From SZUA-442 sp963759175 (GTDB taxonomy: Bacteria; Actinomycetota; Acidimicrobiia; Spongiisociales; UBA5794): a DNA stretch of 64,000 nt. Shown in pieces: positions 56,613-64,000 of the stretch. The stretch spans positions 574,832 through 638,831 of the forward strand of contig CAVWXP010000010.1 of assembly GCA_963759175.1 (NCBI GenBank), given 5' to 3'. A model generated the notes under the pieces. The model did not search any database and had not been told where the DNA came from. It was given only the letters and a program-made list of their open reading frames with translations. Made by a program: the position numbers and the translations under genes. Each line of letters starts with the position of its first letter. The first letter of the stretch is position 1.

Positions 56613-57608
56613 TCAGGCGTTGGCGGTGGATGCCCGACCTGTGCCGGTCACGCTGACGACGTCGAGGTCGTCGTCGAGTACGACGAGTGTGCACAGTCCC
56701 GTGTGGTCCCCGTCCCGCCAGGCGTCGGTGGTGGGTATGAACATGTCGATCCAGTACCGCGAGGCCTGATAGCTCTCACCCACGTAGTCGGGGAAGCGTT
56801 CGGCGCACTCGTCGAACAGCCAATCGAACATGGCTTCTTCGCCCGGATAGGTGGTACCGAGGGTCGACACGTCGACCCGTGCGAACAGCTCCGAGTCATG
56901 GGGCTCGGCGCAGTCGACGACCGGCACCTCATCGATCTCGTCGGCATCGCCCACAATGAAGCACTCCCCCACGGCGGCATCCGCGATCGGTTCCCGCCCG
57001 TCGACGAGCGACACGATGAATCCCAGGGCGACGAATCCGAACAGTGCGAGGGAGATCAGCGACCGCAAGCGCGGGACCGGGACGTCGAACCTGCGCTGCT
57101 CCTTCGCTCGCCTGGCTGCCTCCCGCTGCTCCCACTCGGTCGTGGGCGTCGACCACCGATCCTCACCCACCTCTTCCGTGTCGCTGGCCGTCACGACCGG
57201 CGGCTCTCGCATCGCAACGACATCAGTGGGCCGTTCGGTGACCTCCGTGGAGCTCACGACCGCCCGGGGCGGGCCTGGCCGTGGAGGGTCGGCAGCCCAA
57301 CTCGGGAGCGTGGATGCACCCGCGGGCGGCATCGGATCATCGTCCCGGTCGACGTCCACGGATTCAGGGGTGGACGGCGTGATCTGACCGGCCTCCAACA
57401 ACTGCTCGGCGATCGCAGAGGCATCGAGATCACCCCGACCGGTGCGTCGGTCACGGTCGTCGTTGGGGGCATCGTCGCGGGTTCGCCCCAGATAGGCGTC
57501 CGTGGGCGAACGCGGTTCGAATGCCCCGGGTGCCGTGGGATCCCCGCCAGCCACGCGTGCCTGGCCCAGCAGCTCATCGCTCGGTGATGTTCTTCGCTTG
57601 TCGGCCAT
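56613..57608 (-). CDS. Septum-formation-like membrane protein
   Basis: A 331-residue protein. The N-terminal 180 residues are hydrophilic and probably disordered (many Asp, Pro, Arg), one TM lies near 190-212 (LISLALFGFVALGFIVSL), and the extracellular part has four Cys with the VDCAEPHDSE pattern of the septum-formation family. The ATG at 57608 has GGAGG five bases upstream and avoids a poor N-terminus. It overlaps the histidine kinase end by 35 bases on the same strand. Confidence 0.7.
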   Translation of the reverse strand: MADKRRTSPSDELLGQARVAGGDPTAPGAFEPRSPTDAYLGRTRDDAPNDDRDRRTGRGDLDASAIAEQLLEAGQITPSTPESVDVDRDDDPMPPAGASTLPSWAADPPRPGPPRAVVSSTEVTERPTDVVAMREPPVVTASDTEEVGEDRWSTPTTEWEQREAARRAKEQRRFDVPVPRLRSLISLALFGFVALGFIVSLVDGREPIADAAVGECFIVGDADEIDEVPVVDCAEPHDSELFARVDVSTLGTTYPGEEAMFDWLFDECAERFPDYVGESYQASRYWIDMFIPTTDAWRDGDHTGLCTLVVLDDDLDVVSVTGTGRASTANA

Positions 57609-59403
57609 CGGCGCCTCCATACGACGACACTGATCCATCGGCACGATCATCGTCCGACCGAAATGGAAATCCTTGGATCAGGTCGTCGAACGCGCCGCCG
57701 TGCGCGATCCCTGGCTTTGCCAGACCCGTGACCCTGCCGGGAAGCCGAACGACGAAGCACGCACCGCCGAGCACATCCGATGTCGTATAGGTGGCCGTGC
57801 CTCCGTGGGCATCGGCGATCGCCCGGACGATGGCCAGACCGATACCCGATCCCGGGACCGAGGCGTTCAGGCGGTTCGGTCCCCGCTCGAAACGATCCCA
57901 GACACGTACTTCGTAGCGACGGGGAATACCGGCGCCGTCGTCGTGGACGGAGAACGTCAGATCGGCACCATCGACGTCGGCACGGAGCAGGCGGTGGTGT
58001 CCGCCGTAGCGCGATGCGTTCGTGATGAGGTTGACGAGGACCTGCTGCATCCGGCCGGGATCCACGAAGGCGACGAGATCAGAAGGGCATTGGATCTCGA
58101 TGCTCGAGGGCTGCACGCCGGCGGCGTGCACGGATGCCGTGGCGAGGTCTGCGATGCGCACGGGTTGGACGTCGAGGCGCATCTCGCCGCCCGAGTCGCG
58201 GGCCAGCATGATCAGGTCCGACACGATCCGCGACATGTAGTCCGCCTGCTGATGGACGATCGTCAGCATGCCCTGTCGCTCGTCGTCGTGCATCACGGCG
58301 TCGTCCTCCTGGAGCAACTCCACGAAACCGACGATGGCCGTGAGCGGTGTCCTCAGCTCGTGCGAGATGGTGCTCACCAAGGCGTTGCGCTGCTGTTCGA
58401 TGTAGGCACGGTTCTCGACGATCGCGACACCCTGTCTCGCGATGACCAGGAGGCCGACGAGGATCGTGGAGGCGAGCAGGATCGGATCGATCTCGGGATC
58501 GTCACCGACGAATGCCCGACCGAGGAAGACGAGGAGCATCCCAACGGCGGGAATGTAGGGAGCGATCTGCGTCCACAGCGGGGGGTTTCGGTCCGCGTAT
58601 TCGCGCCCGGTGGCTGGTAGCCCGATGAGCGATGCTGATGCGAAGAAGAAGGCGATGGCGATCAGGTTGATCACGTAGAGCGGCTCGGCCTCGTCGAAGG
58701 ATCCGGCGTGACCGGACACGAAGAAGGCGAGATCGCCGAGGACCTGGAAGAGGATGCCGACGGTGAACAGGGCGAGCCTGATGTCGAATCGGTGCCGTGA
58801 TCGACGAAGCAGCACGGACATGGCCACGGTGATCGCCACGACGTCGAGGAACGGATAGAAGCCACCGATCACCTTCGCCGTGAGCGACGTGTCGGCGAGG
58901 TCGGTCATGAGATCCGAGAGGAAGAACACCCACATCAGCGCTGTAACGGACACCGCGCCGATGAGCCCATCGAGAACCATGCGCCACCGCTGCAGGGGGG
59001 TGCCGTGGGTCTGTGGCAATGCTGCGAATCCGGCGACGATGACGACGTAGGTCGACAGGAAGAAGAGGTCGGTCCATCCAAAGGCTGGGGCATCGCCACG
59101 GACGAAGAAGACGATGCCGACCACCAGCACGCCGAGCGCGGCGATCAGCAGACCGACCCCCACGAGCGACCAACCGAGCCGTTCCCGGCCGTCGAGGGCC
59201 CTCGCACGCACGAGGAAGAGGGTGCCCGAGAGCCCTGCGCCGGCCATCACGCCGAGTGCTCCCGCGGCATCAGCGGCGTCCTTGCTCCCCACGATCGTCA
59301 CGATGGCGCACAACGCGAGGAACGCAAACACCGCGTACGCGAACGGCCCGAAGGCGAGCCTGGATCGGTCGGACGTCGATGCGACGCGCGGAATGACAGC
59401 CAT
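57574..59403 (-). CDS. Membrane histidine kinase (orphan)
   Basis: A 609-residue sensor kinase. About nine TM helices cover residues 15-315, then VSTISHELRTPLTAIVGF carries the phospho-His, NLITNASRYGG the N box, DDGAGIP the G1 box and GSGIGLAIVRAIADAHGG the G2 box. No PAS or HAMP domain is seen, so the membrane part is the sensor. No response regulator is adjacent, so its partner is elsewhere. It is followed, with a 35-base overlap, by the septum-like gene. Confidence 0.88.
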   Translation of the reverse strand: MAVIPRVASTSDRSRLAFGPFAYAVFAFLALCAIVTIVGSKDAADAAGALGVMAGAGLSGTLFLVRARALDGRERLGWSLVGVGLLIAALGVLVVGIVFFVRGDAPAFGWTDLFFLSTYVVIVAGFAALPQTHGTPLQRWRMVLDGLIGAVSVTALMWVFFLSDLMTDLADTSLTAKVIGGFYPFLDVVAITVAMSVLLRRSRHRFDIRLALFTVGILFQVLGDLAFFVSGHAGSFDEAEPLYVINLIAIAFFFASASLIGLPATGREYADRNPPLWTQIAPYIPAVGMLLVFLGRAFVGDDPEIDPILLASTILVGLLVIARQGVAIVENRAYIEQQRNALVSTISHELRTPLTAIVGFVELLQEDDAVMHDDERQGMLTIVHQQADYMSRIVSDLIMLARDSGGEMRLDVQPVRIADLATASVHAAGVQPSSIEIQCPSDLVAFVDPGRMQQVLVNLITNASRYGGHHRLLRADVDGADLTFSVHDDGAGIPRRYEVRVWDRFERGPNRLNASVPGSGIGLAIVRAIADAHGGTATYTTSDVLGGACFVVRLPGRVTGLAKPGIAHGGAFDDLIQGFPFRSDDDRADGSVSSYGGADGRQAKNITER

Positions 59404-59444
59404 CGTCGGTGTATCGGCCGGATCCACCCGAAGGTGTAGGCGCT

Positions 59445-60689
59445 TCAGCGCAGGTCGATGTACCACTCCAGCGGCACGACGAGCCCCTCGAGGTTCTCCA
59501 CCAGGGAGTCCATGAAGCCCTCGAGGTCCGGACGCGTTTGGAAGGCCGTTGTGGTGAATCGAATCCCGTCCATGCCGGCCGGGACGACCGGAAATCCCGA
59601 TACGTTCACGTAGTAGCCGTCGCGCAGCATCCGCTTGGCGAGTTCGACCGCCTTCTCCGGCGTACCCACCCGAAGGAACCACAGCGGTGTGCGTTCGAGC
59701 GACAGGACGGGGAGTTGGTGCTCGATGAGGCGATCGCGCACATAGTCGATGCGATCGAGGAGGACCTTCTCGCGCTCGTCCCGCTCGTCTGAGAGGTGGA
59801 TGTCAGCGGCGGCGACGGCGGCGCCGAGTTCGGCGGGGTGCAGGGGTCCCGAGAACGTGAACGTCGCTCCGGCGAGGAGCACCCGCTCGGCCATGATGTC
59901 GTTCGGCAGGACGAGGACCGCCCCACCGGCTCCCCACGACTTGGCGAGCGAACCGATCACGATCATCCGTTCGTGGTGGGCGACCTCGGACAGGACGTGA
60001 CCGATGCCGTGGGTCCCGCGCCAGCCGACCCCGTGGGCGTCGTCGTAGTACACGAAGAGGTTGGGGTACTCGTCGAGAAGCGCTGCGATGTCGTGAACCG
60101 GCGCCGTATCCCCGAACATCGAGTACACGCCGTCTGCCAGGTACCAGACCCGCCGTTGGGACGGCGTGTCGGCCAGAACGGCACGCAGGGTGTCCATGTC
60201 GTTGTGGGGCAGGTCGCGGACCTCGGCACCGAGACCCTTCACCACCTGGGTCGTCAGCTGCACCGATGCATGCACCTGATGGTCCGTCAGGACGAGGTCA
60301 TCGGGACCGATGAGTACCGGCAGCACCGACAGGTGCCCGAGGGTGGTGGTCGTCGGAACGAGGATGCGCCCACCGAAGATGCGCTGGAGGCGCTCCTCGA
60401 GATCGGTGTACAGGTCGACCGAGGTGTAGGCGGCCGAGGACGAGAACACGGGCCCATAGCGATCGACGGCTGCGGTGGCACCGGCCTTCAGGCGGTCATC
60501 GGTGTTAAGACCGAGATAAGCGCAAGAGCCGAAGTTGAGCATCTCGCGCCCATCGACGGTGATCGTGCGACCATCGGCCGCCTGGTCCTCGACCCGCAGG
60601 CGGATGAGTCCGCCGGCGATCGCCTGGTCCATGCGTAGCTTCACCAAACGCAACGCCTGTTCACGGTGTTGCGCAACATTCGAACCCAC
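59445..60689 (-). CDS. Alpha-oxoamine synthase-family PLP enzyme
   Basis: A 414-residue PLP enzyme related to BioF, Kbl and serine palmitoyltransferase. MLNFGSCAYLGL, VYYDDAHGVGW (Asp, His) and GSLAKSWGAGG (Schiff-base Lys) are clear. It is not the threonine Kbl, which is at 3.8 kb, and its N-terminus differs. It could make an acylated amino acid or a lipid precursor, but the substrate is open. GGAGG precedes the GTG start. It is upstream of the histidine kinase. Confidence 0.85.
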   Translation of the reverse strand: MGSNVAQHREQALRLVKLRMDQAIAGGLIRLRVEDQAADGRTITVDGREMLNFGSCAYLGLNTDDRLKAGATAAVDRYGPVFSSSAAYTSVDLYTDLEERLQRIFGGRILVPTTTTLGHLSVLPVLIGPDDLVLTDHQVHASVQLTTQVVKGLGAEVRDLPHNDMDTLRAVLADTPSQRRVWYLADGVYSMFGDTAPVHDIAALLDEYPNLFVYYDDAHGVGWRGTHGIGHVLSEVAHHERMIVIGSLAKSWGAGGAVLVLPNDIMAERVLLAGATFTFSGPLHPAELGAAVAAADIHLSDERDEREKVLLDRIDYVRDRLIEHQLPVLSLERTPLWFLRVGTPEKAVELAKRMLRDGYYVNVSGFPVVPAGMDGIRFTTTAFQTRPDLEGFMDSLVENLEGLVVPLEWYIDLR

Positions 60690-60843
60690 CGCTACCTCCT
60701 CGACCCCGTGCGTCCGGGTGCGAGGACGTCACGACGATCGAGACGATAACGACGAATCAGCTGCCCCCGACGGACCAAACCATAAGGGATTTCTAAGATC
60801 TGGAAGGCCGACGGCCGACCGAGGTCGCCAGCGAATGGCGGCG

Positions 60844-60849
60844 TAGGAT
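60844..60849 (+). promoter_or_regulatory. Leaderless -10 box (TAGGAT) of oligopeptidase B
   Basis: TAGGAT, six C residues, then ATG at 60856. Confidence 0.55.
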
Positions 60850-60855
60850 CCCCCC

Positions 60856-62904
60856 ATGGAACCACCCCTTGCACCCCGGATCCCGGTCGAGCGAACCCTC
60901 CACGGCGACACGGTCATCGACGACTACCGATGGCTGTCCGATCCGAAGGACCCACGAACCCTCGCCTACCTCGAGGCGGAGAACGCCCACACCGAGGTGG
61001 CGACTCGACACTTGGCCGGTCTCAGGGACCGCATCTTCGACGAAATCAAGCAGCGCACGCAGGAGACCGACCTGTCGGCACCGGTCGCCAAGGGTGGCTT
61101 CTGGTACGCGACACGCACGGACGAGGGCAGGCAGTATCCGACCCATGTGCGGATGGTTGGCGATCCAGACGGTCCCGTGCAGGTGCTCATCGATGTCAAC
61201 GACCTCGCCGAGGGCCACGAATACCTCCGTCTCGGCGTCCTCGACGTGTCGCCCGATGGCCGATGGTTGGCGTACTCGACGGATGTCGACGGGAGCGAGC
61301 TCTACACGCTCCGGTTCCGCGACCTCGACGAGGACCGCGACCTCGCGGATGAGCTCACCAACACGTACTACTCGTCTGCGTGGTCGCTCGATGCGAGGTA
61401 CTTCTTCTACACCACGGTCGATGCGATGCATCGACCAGACAAGATCTGGCGTCACGAGATCGGAACGCCCCAGACCGACGACGTACTCGTCCTCCACGAG
61501 GACGACGACCGGATGTTCGTCTCCGTCGAGCTGACCCAGGACGAGCGCTTCATCGTGGCGAGCGCTGGCTCACAGACCACGGCAGATGCCCGTTTCATCC
61601 CCTCAGACGACGTCGAGGCCTCCTGGACCCCGGTGATGCCACGGATCCACGGCGTCGAGTACGAGGCGGATCACAAGGCCGGCAGGTGGATCGTCGCTAC
61701 GAACCTCGACGCCATCAACGGACGCCTCCTGTCGGTGGATCCCCACACGGGCGACGTCGACGAGCTCCTTCCCCACGATCCCGCACGCAAGGTCTCGCAC
61801 GTGCTCGCCCTCAGCGATCACATCGTGGTCAGCGGTCGATCGGACGGGCTCACGTCACTCACCATCATCCCCGACGATGGTGATCCGACCGACCTGAGCT
61901 TCCCCGACGACGTGTACACGGTGCATCGGGAACGCAACCTCGCCTACGACACGGCGACGCTGCGCGTCCAGTACCAGTCGATGGTCCGGCCCCGCCAGAT
62001 CATCGACATCGACCTGGTTTCGGGCGTGAGGACGGTCGTGAAGGAGACGCCGGTCCTCGGTGGCTTCACGTCATCGGACTACACCTCCCACCGCATCTGG
62101 GTCACCGCCTCCGACGGCGTCGACATCCCGGTTTCGGTGGTGCATCGTGCCGATCTCGACACGAACCAACCTGCGCCGCTGTTGCTGTACGGGTACGGCT
62201 CGTACGAGGCGACGATCGATCCTGGGTTCTCGATCCCGAGGCTCTCGCTCCTCGACCGCGGCGTCATCTTCGCCATCGCCCACATCCGGGGTGGTGGCGC
62301 CATGGGGAAGCACTGGTACGAGCAGGGCAAGATGGCCTCCAAGGCGACGACCTTCACCGACTTCATCGCCGTGGCGCGCCACCTCATCGATGAGGGTGTC
62401 ACGTCCCCGGACCTCCTGGTTGCGCGAGGTGCGAGCGCGGGTGGCCTCCTGATGGGGGCCGTCACAACCATGGACCCCGACCTGTTCGCCGGCATCATCG
62501 CCGAGGTCCCGTTCGTCGATGTGATCACCACCATGCTCGACGAGACCCTTCCCCTGACGGTGATCGAATGGGAGGAGTGGGGGAATCCCACGATCGCCGA
62601 GCAGTACGGGTGGATGCGCGCCTACTCGCCGTACGACAACACGACGAGCCGCACCTACCCGGCGATGCTGGTCACGGCAGGCCTCAACGACCCGAGGGTC
62701 GGATACTGGGAACCGGCGAAGTGGGTGGCGAAGCTCCGAGCCGTTGCGTCGACCCGGGGGCCGCTCCTGCTCAAGACCGAGATGGGTGCCGGCCATGCCG
62801 GACCATCGGGACGCTACGACGCCTGGAAGGATGAGGCCTTCGCCCTGGCATTCGCCCTCGACGTGATGGGAGCGACCTCACCCGAGCCCCCACCCCCCGA
62901 CTGA
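60856..62904 (+). CDS. ptrB: Oligopeptidase B (prolyl-oligopeptidase family)
   Basis: A 682-residue serine peptidase that cuts short peptides after basic residues. The N-terminal beta-propeller (1-410) starts with DDYRWLSDP; the catalytic triad is Ser527 in GASAGG, Asp612 in LNDPRVGYWEP and His647 in GAGHAGPSG. VDVITTMLDETLPLTVIEWEEWGNP is characteristic of oligopeptidase B over prolyl oligopeptidase. It lacks a signal peptide and is likely cytoplasmic. A leaderless promoter fixes the start. Confidence 0.92.
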   Translation: MEPPLAPRIPVERTLHGDTVIDDYRWLSDPKDPRTLAYLEAENAHTEVATRHLAGLRDRIFDEIKQRTQETDLSAPVAKGGFWYATRTDEGRQYPTHVRMVGDPDGPVQVLIDVNDLAEGHEYLRLGVLDVSPDGRWLAYSTDVDGSELYTLRFRDLDEDRDLADELTNTYYSSAWSLDARYFFYTTVDAMHRPDKIWRHEIGTPQTDDVLVLHEDDDRMFVSVELTQDERFIVASAGSQTTADARFIPSDDVEASWTPVMPRIHGVEYEADHKAGRWIVATNLDAINGRLLSVDPHTGDVDELLPHDPARKVSHVLALSDHIVVSGRSDGLTSLTIIPDDGDPTDLSFPDDVYTVHRERNLAYDTATLRVQYQSMVRPRQIIDIDLVSGVRTVVKETPVLGGFTSSDYTSHRIWVTASDGVDIPVSVVHRADLDTNQPAPLLLYGYGSYEATIDPGFSIPRLSLLDRGVIFAIAHIRGGGAMGKHWYEQGKMASKATTFTDFIAVARHLIDEGVTSPDLLVARGASAGGLLMGAVTTMDPDLFAGIIAEVPFVDVITTMLDETLPLTVIEWEEWGNPTIAEQYGWMRAYSPYDNTTSRTYPAMLVTAGLNDPRVGYWEPAKWVAKLRAVASTRGPLLLKTEMGAGHAGPSGRYDAWKDEAFALAFALDVMGATSPEPPPPD

Positions 62905-62945
62905 TGCCACCGACGGTTGCATCCGCAGGGGCGCGTGCGGAGTTC

Positions 62946-62951
62946 TAGACT
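62946..62951 (+). promoter_or_regulatory. -10 box (TAGACT) of the small membrane-protein gene
   Basis: TAGACT 33 bases before the ATG; AAAGG lies between. Confidence 0.4.
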
Positions 62952-62984
62952 GCCGCGCTAGGCAACTGCTGAAAGGCCACCGCG

Positions 62985-63266
62985 ATGTGCTGTCTGTTCT
63001 CCACGCTCGTGATCCTCGGCCCGAGGGCGGCCATCCTCGTCTGGTGGCTGATGCAGCCCCTCCGATGGGAGGCAGCCTTCTCCAGCTTCTGGTGGGCGTT
63101 CTTCGGCTTCCTCTTTGCTCCGTGGACCACCCTCATGTGGGCATCCACGGCAGCTGGCGGCATCACCGGCTTCGACTACGTCATCGTCGGCCTCGGCGTT
63201 CTCGCCGACATCGCCTCGTACGCCTCAGGTAGCTACGAGGGCCGCAACCGCTACGCCGCTGCATAA
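62985..63266 (+). CDS. Small membrane protein
   Basis: A 93-residue protein with two to three hydrophobic stretches (about 5-22, 32-54 and 62-80), rich in Trp and Phe, and a short basic tail. I do not recognise it. AAAGG precedes the ATG. It is followed by a palindromic hairpin and faces a 2TM-domain gene. Confidence 0.65.
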   Translation: MCCLFSTLVILGPRAAILVWWLMQPLRWEAAFSSFWWAFFGFLFAPWTTLMWASTAAGGITGFDYVIVGLGVLADIASYASGSYEGRNRYAAA

Positions 63267-63343
63267 GCGGTAGACGACCTCCGCGCGTGCGAGTCTCCGA
63301 AGGCCGCCGATCATCCCTGCTCGTCGCTCTGCGCGTGCAGTCA

Positions 63344-63363
63344 GTCCCCCTTTCAAGGGGGAC
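63344..63363. terminator. Hairpin between the convergent small membrane-protein genes
   Basis: GTCCCCCTT and AAGGGGGAC form a perfect nine-pair stem with a two-base loop in the 145-base gap. No U-run follows, so its role as a two-way terminator is inferred from its place between convergent genes. Confidence 0.5.
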
Positions 63364-63411
63364 GGGCGACGACCCCGAGAGCCAGGGGGACAACGATGTG
63401 ATGTCAACCGG

Positions 63412-63688
63412 TCAGTGGACTCCGTACTGCTCCTCGTCGGCGAGGAACTTGCGGTAGGCTGCGTCGCCTTCCCGACACGTCGATGGCATACGACGCTATG
63501 TGGAACACCAATGCGATCCCCCAGAACAAGGTGATCCAGAACGCCCAGGATCCTCCACCGCCGAGGATGTCGATGGTCCAGAGGAAGGCGTTGACGATGA
63601 TGAAGGTCGCGATGTGCCACAGCAACCCGGTGTAGTCGTTGGCTCTGCGTTGTGCTCGTTGCTCGGGTGTGGTTGCTTCTCGTGCCAT
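63412..63688 (-). pseudogene. 2TM-domain protein gene with a +1 frameshift
   Basis: About 91 residues if one base is removed. MAREATTPEQRAQRRANDYTG and two TM helices with FWGIALVFHIASYAID fit the 2TM-domain family. The frame breaks at about 63466-63476, where GTGTCGGGAAGGC should probably read GTG TCG GAA GGC; the other frame then gives GDAAYRKFLADEEQYGVH and stops at 63412. The uncorrected frame runs on to 63404 with a non-family tail. AAAGGAG lies five bases before the ATG. The length is 3n+1. Confidence 0.7.
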
Positions 63689-63772
63689 GGTGGCTCCTTT
63701 CGGGATCTCCTCCCAAAGGATCCGCCCGCAGTATGAGCTTGTCCAGCGCAACCCACCCATCGGCCCCACGGA

Positions 63773-63788
63773 TCAACCGATCGGTTGA
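63773..63788. promoter_or_regulatory. Perfect 16-bp palindrome, possible TetR-type operator
   Basis: TCAACCGATCGGTTGA is fully self-complementary. It lies between the 2TM gene and the partial ABC-type gene, a likely site for a regulator of one or both. No regulator gene is adjacent in the window. Confidence 0.55.
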
Positions 63789-63901
63789 CCACCACGATGC
63801 ACCAGCAGGTGTGGTTCCGAAGGGAATCGATACCCAGAGACGATGAGGGGGAGATCCCGCAGGCTGGCGGTCGAAGGAGACACGAGCAGTCCGAGGCAGT
63901 G

Positions 63902-64000
63902 ATGGCAGTGGAGGGACTGATCACAACCGCCAAGGGCGTCAACGTCGTCGACCATGTCTCATTCGCCGTCGAGCAGGGTCAGATCTTCAGCGACCGTGTC
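63902..64000 (+). CDS. ABC-transporter ATPase-like gene, partial (cut by window end)
   Basis: The first 33 codons resemble the start of an ABC ATPase: MAVEGLITTAKGVNVVDHVSFAVEQGQIF should lead to the Walker A loop. Here the next residues are SDRV, not the expected GLLGPNG, so the gene may be frameshifted, degenerate or chimeric. CGAGG lies five bases before the ATG at 63902. The rest lies outside the window. Confidence 0.4.
   Translation, partial: MAVEGLITTAKGVNVVDHVSFAVEQGQIFSDRV

Overview
The window is high-GC bacterial chromosome with very dense coding: no gap between genes exceeds about 240 bases, and no rRNA, tRNA, CRISPR array or insertion sequence was seen. An actinobacterium is the best guess. 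The support is GC-rich codon use, frequent GTG starts, a TetR/MarR/DUF4260/septum-formation gene set, a heliorhodopsin, and many promoters of the leaderless type (TANNNT, six bases, start codon). A lineage related to Acidimicrobiia is possible, but nothing in the window proves the class.

Layout. 0-4 kb: a small unknown gene, an NfnA/NfnB-like flavoprotein pair and a flippase-like membrane protein. 3.8-6 kb: kbl-tdh for threonine breakdown. 6-16.7 kb: a complete glycogen locus, with glgB and glgC divergent and malQ, glgP, glgX and glgA on the minus strand, the last three with overlapping ends. 16.7-26.3 kb: an alpha/beta hydrolase with membrane N-terminus, arginine deiminase, an NmrA-like reductase, a Kef-type antiporter, an MFS transporter, a lipoprotein and a Lon-N-domain protein. 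26.3-30 kb: mostly single genes with their own leaderless promoters, including a heliorhodopsin. 30-36.2 kb: an RRM protein with a zinc-finger partner, a kinase-flippase fusion coupled to a PAP2 phosphatase, a second PAP2 and a MarR regulator. 36.4-41.7 kb: a five-gene operon of acyl-CoA synthetase, E1-alpha, E1-beta, E2 and acyl carrier protein.

41.8-46.6 kb: hypF (frameshifted), hypC, hypD and hypE for [NiFe]-hydrogenase cofactor assembly, without hydrogenase structural genes. 46.6-48 kb: an epimerase and a DUF1684 protein. 48.1-54.2 kb: a probable six-gene operon of cyclic-2,3-diphosphoglycerate-synthetase-like GTPase, metallothionein-like peptide, NTF2-like protein, cellobiose phosphorylase (frameshifted), Gfo/Idh/MocA oxidoreductase and HbpS/GlcG-like protein. 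54.3-57.6 kb: a DUF4260-TetR-hydrolase operon with a clear double operator, then a septum-formation-like protein. 57.6-64 kb: an orphan histidine kinase, an AONS-family PLP enzyme, oligopeptidase B, small membrane proteins and the cut-off start of an ABC-ATPase-like gene.

Three themes stand out. Leaderless promoters share almost identical geometry and help fix many starts. Four genes carry a frameshift, all of the same +1 class, which suggests assembly indels but should be checked against reads. Storage-carbon genes (glycogen cycle, cellobiose phosphorylase) sit beside catabolic routes to acetyl-CoA and glycine (2-oxoacid dehydrogenase, kbl-tdh). All functions are read from motifs and remembered family features; no database search was run.
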